Positions 61,201 through 64,000 of a stretch of 64,000 bases of DNA are shown in pieces. Below the pieces are notes generated by a model. That model saw nothing but the letters and a program-made list of their open reading frames with translations, ran no database searches and was not told the origin of the DNA. The position numbers were made by a program, and so were the translations under genes. Position 1 is the stretch's first letter. The number at the start of each line of letters is the position of its first letter. The stretch comes from Mangifera indica (lineage: Eukaryota > Streptophyta > Magnoliopsida > Sapindales > Anacardiaceae), in assembly GCF_011075055.1 (NCBI RefSeq), contig NC_058137.1, positions 21,747,463 through 21,811,462 on the forward strand, in the 5' to 3' direction.

Positions 61201-63597
61201 CATGAGAAGTTCACTGATGCGTTCTAAAGTATGAGGAATGGGTGTTTTTGTTCCTTGAACAGACAATCCTAAACAAAATTTTTTGAATTCCTGAAAAGTA
61301 GATCGATTGTTTTGGATATATTTTCTATCTTCATTTATTTTGAACAAATATTCCATTCTATGCGAGTTTATTTAATTTGAGCATAATTGGTCACAGTCAT
61401 CAGAACAATCTCGTTCTTGGTGGAACGACTGGATAATTGCCTGAGGGACGAGCATTCCAATATACAAATGGACATTCTACCTTGAGTTCACTTCTTCCCT
61501 CAATTTTGTCCAAACTCTTGAGGACTTCCACGATATCTTGAATATGACTTTGAGATGTTGTGAAAAGGGGCGTTGGACTTCTTGAACAGACATTTCAATC
61601 TTCAAACAGTAGTTTTCTTTAACTTTTGGTAGAAGTTTGAATGGCCTTGAGAACGGTCTCGTTCTTGGCTGGAGATCGTATGGAACAGTGTTCACTTCTT
61701 GAATGGATGTTTCATCCTTCTTTCTTCAATATTGCTCGATTTTAGGCAAAATCATGAATGACCATTGGAACTAGGTTGTTCCTCGTTAAATGAGTAATCT
61801 GGTCAGTGGAACAAACGTTCCTTTTTGGTGGAATGGGCATTCTAGATACTTTTTGCACAATTTTTTCAATGCTTATCTAGATGTATTTGGAACAGTAATT
61901 TCTGGGCGATAGTTATCCCTCCTCCAGGCCTGCTGAGAGGTGTGTTGGTCAGTGCGTTGAAGTCGCTCGGTCTAGCCTTTGTTGTCCCCATGATCCTGCA
62001 AATGCCTTGGAATTTTCAAAATCAGGGAACTGGTTATGTTCGACAGATTTACTTGAGATTGATGTGGTTCTTCCTTTCTCTGAGATTTTACATTCTTCAT
62101 CTGAAGGTCTTTTGGATAGATTTTAGGGTGGTTAGCAGGCCCCATGTTGTGATTGCCACTGTGTTTTCCTTGTTTTTCCGACGTGAAGTCCCATTTTCTG
62201 TCCCTTCGGCATCAGTTTGTCCTCTCCGCCTTTGTGTTGGTTTGCTGTGATATCTCCAATGGATTGGCATTATGTTATTTCCCTTGCTTGGCTCATGTTT
62301 TTCTCTTGATTTCCAAGTTTTTTGGCTCCTTTACTTGGTTTATTGGAACAAACTTGACAGTTTAGTTTTTTATGTTTGCTTGGTTCTCTCTCTTAAACCC
62401 TATCATAGCAAAAACTCTGATAGATATTCAAGATATGATAACCATTCTCTTTGTATTTTTGTCTATCTCCTTAACCTAAATCTTGTCTTGTTGTGCGAAT
62501 GTTTTGTGCCCATGTGTATAAGTTTATTTTAGATTTGGGCCATGACTATATAGCTTTGTACATGCTTTTGTATAGCTTTTGCAATCTTATTCTCAATCTC
62601 GCAATAATAAATATAAAAGAACAAGATAAATTTAGAATACTTTCTCTTGCCTCTTTTGAAGGCCTACGTCTTTTGTTTTTTAATATACATTTACAAAAAA
62701 AATACATAGATGAAAGTTAAATTATAAGTGATAACAAATCAACATCTAGGTGGACATTTATTTTGAGTGGAGTTATTAGAAATAGAGTGTGCATTGTGAT
62801 AGTTATCGAACTATGTCGAGGGATTTTGAAAATAAAATTTAATAGAAAATCCAAACATATAACTTTAAGAAGCCCAACAACCACAATGTCTTCAAGTAGA
62901 GCAGATATTGTCCACGTGTAGAAGCCCAACAACCATAAACCTGCAATTTAACTCGAATGTGGTTCTTCATTATGAGACAACGCACGACTACCAAGTACAT
63001 TTTTTAAAAAAAGACTTCAAGTTTCCGATATTCTAGCCAGAATCTGAAAGGGGCCATCATTTGGCCTTAAATAATCTGAATTGTGACCATTTTGCTTTCT
63101 CCAAATCCATAGTGAGTAAGTAGTGACAGAAAATGTAATATCTTAATTGGAACAGGTTTGAGTCTTTGACAATAACAAGTTACATTGTAACCATGCGAAG
63201 GAAAATTATTTTCTAAACTGTAATCTACTTTACCATATAAGAAAGACTAAACAGTAATTGATGATAATATTTTACCAACTAAGATTGATTTCACATGGAG
63301 CGAAAGAGAGAGAACTGAAGTGGGTATTTAAATTTTTTGGTCGATCAATTTTTTTAGTTATAGTTTGTTACAAATAAAATTATTTGAGTTTTTTAATTCG
63401 GAAGAGAAGCTACAAGAAGCAATTTTGATGGTAAGAAGTGTGCTTAATTTATTTTAATGAATTGTAAATATAGCATTCAGCCAATCGCCCACATAAGATT
63501 AAGAACAACACTGGCTTACTGACCAACAATTACAGCAGAATTCAAGTAGACGAAAATATGTAAGCACAATATGTAGTGGGAAATTGGTATAGGTAAA
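58238..63597. other. gene desert, last part, downstream of F3H
   Basis: No gene. 58640-59280 and 59450-59990 are less AT-rich and may be old repeats. 61200-62700 looks retrotransposon-derived (next entry). A short family A-like stretch is at ~61115-61195. The last kilobase is the 3' flank of F3H. Confidence 0.4.
61900..62700 (+). mobile_element. possible LINE 3' end or other retroelement remnant
   Basis: An open frame from 61942 (LVSALKSLGLAFVVPM...) has no confident domain. The T-rich downstream part with TTAGATTTGGGCCATGACTA and GCTTTGTACATGCTTTTGTA resembles 3' tails of plant LINEs. No reverse transcriptase motif (YADD) was found. Confidence 0.28.
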
Positions 63598-64000
63598 TTA
63601 AGCAAGGATGTTTTCTAGGGGCCGGGCATCCAATTTGGCTTTCTCAAAGTCTTGCAGTTGCTGCTCCTTGGCCAATTTCTTTAGCCTGGCTAGCTCAAGG
63701 TCCTTGCTCATCTTCCTCCTGTACATCTCTGCAAATGTGATTGGTTCCTCTAGTATAGCCTTCTCTCCTTCTCTGATCTTCAGTGGGTATACTGTAGCTT
63801 CTGGTGCTGGATTCTGAAACGTAGCAATGGATAATCTGCTGCTGTTTGAATTCACCACTGCTTGGTGATCCGCATTCTTGAACCTCCCATTGCACAGATA
63901 CTGGCCACAATTGTACACACGGGTGTAATGTCAAAAACAAAGCCGACAATAGTGGAGTTAAAATAAATAATACTACTACTTACATGACCATGATCACCAA
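63598..64000 (-). CDS. F3H: flavanone 3-hydroxylase (naringenin 3-dioxygenase), C-terminal part
   Basis: Runs off the right edge. The last exon is 63900-63598 (100 residues and stop); an 83-nt intron (63983-63901, GT..AG) separates it from the final 17 nt of the previous exon (LGDHGH). F3H is a cytosolic 2-oxoglutarate/Fe(II) dioxygenase that turns flavanones into dihydroflavonols for anthocyanins, flavonols and tannins. [20 protein letters not shown] holds the last iron-binding His and, ten residues on, the Arg-x-Ser that holds 2-oxoglutarate. The tail [20 protein letters not shown] followed by LKKLAKEQQ is specific to F3H among dioxygenases. One difference from the usual family sequence: YLCNGRF where YLSNGRF is normal. 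The frame is intact; the start, promoter and first iron ligands are outside the window. Confidence 0.93.

Noticed and set aside
61942..62532. Series of plus-strand open frames that could be read as a gene
   Set aside because: T-rich composition yields long hydrophobic frames by chance; no reverse transcriptase or other motif could be shown, so only a tentative retroelement tail is listed.
1..64000. tRNA, rRNA, CRISPR arrays, bacterial operons or organellar inserts
   Set aside because: I looked for B-box words, known miRNA cores, regular spaced repeats and organellar genes and found none that held up. The sequence is plant nuclear DNA.

Overview
The window reads as nuclear DNA from a eudicot plant. 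Genes are widely spaced and split by GT/AG introns. Intergenic DNA is extremely AT-rich and full of (AT)n microsatellites, AT-rich miniature transposons and decayed LTR retrotransposons. The proteins belong to plant families: a type I MADS-box factor, an Expp1 protein, an ATL-type RING-H2 ligase, a plant ML-domain protein, a plant glutaredoxin-like zinc protein, a plant NT-C2 protein and flavanone 3-hydroxylase. The species cannot be named from sequence alone.

Layout. 1-13.4 kb has no gene, only retrotransposon remnants, a 296-bp tandem duplication and simple repeats. 13.4-35.5 kb is a gene cluster: M-gamma MADS-box (minus, 13464-14363), Expp1 (minus, three exons, 18121-20265), ATL RING-H2 (plus, 20700-21209, divergent from Expp1 across a 434-bp gap), ML/NPC2-like (plus, four exons, 24599-31547) and glutaredoxin-like (plus, 34772-35503). 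35.5-43 kb is repeat-rich. The NT-C2 gene (minus, four exons) fills 43022-46224. 46.3-63.6 kb is a gene desert holding a tyrosine aminotransferase exon relic. At the right edge is the 3' end of flavanone 3-hydroxylase (minus).

The third ML intron (5,021 nt) holds a nest of mobile elements. An LTR element on the minus strand carries a decayed fragment of a host WD40-repeat gene in its own orientation, and it also contains a piece of a Ty3/Gypsy chromovirus on the plus strand. Other repeats include a Mutator-type foldback element with an exact 9-bp target duplication, an AT-rich miniature transposon family with at least a dozen copies, and a family built around an AAACGATATCGTTT-like palindrome.

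The genes do not form one pathway. From memory, the order glutaredoxin-ML-ATL-MADS matches Arabidopsis At5g06470-At5g06500, so this looks like an ancestral eudicot block expanded by transposons. I found no convincing new multi-gene system. The most notable items are the captured WD40 fragment, the tyrosine aminotransferase relic, the foldback element and an ABRE-rich promoter-like stretch with no gene.
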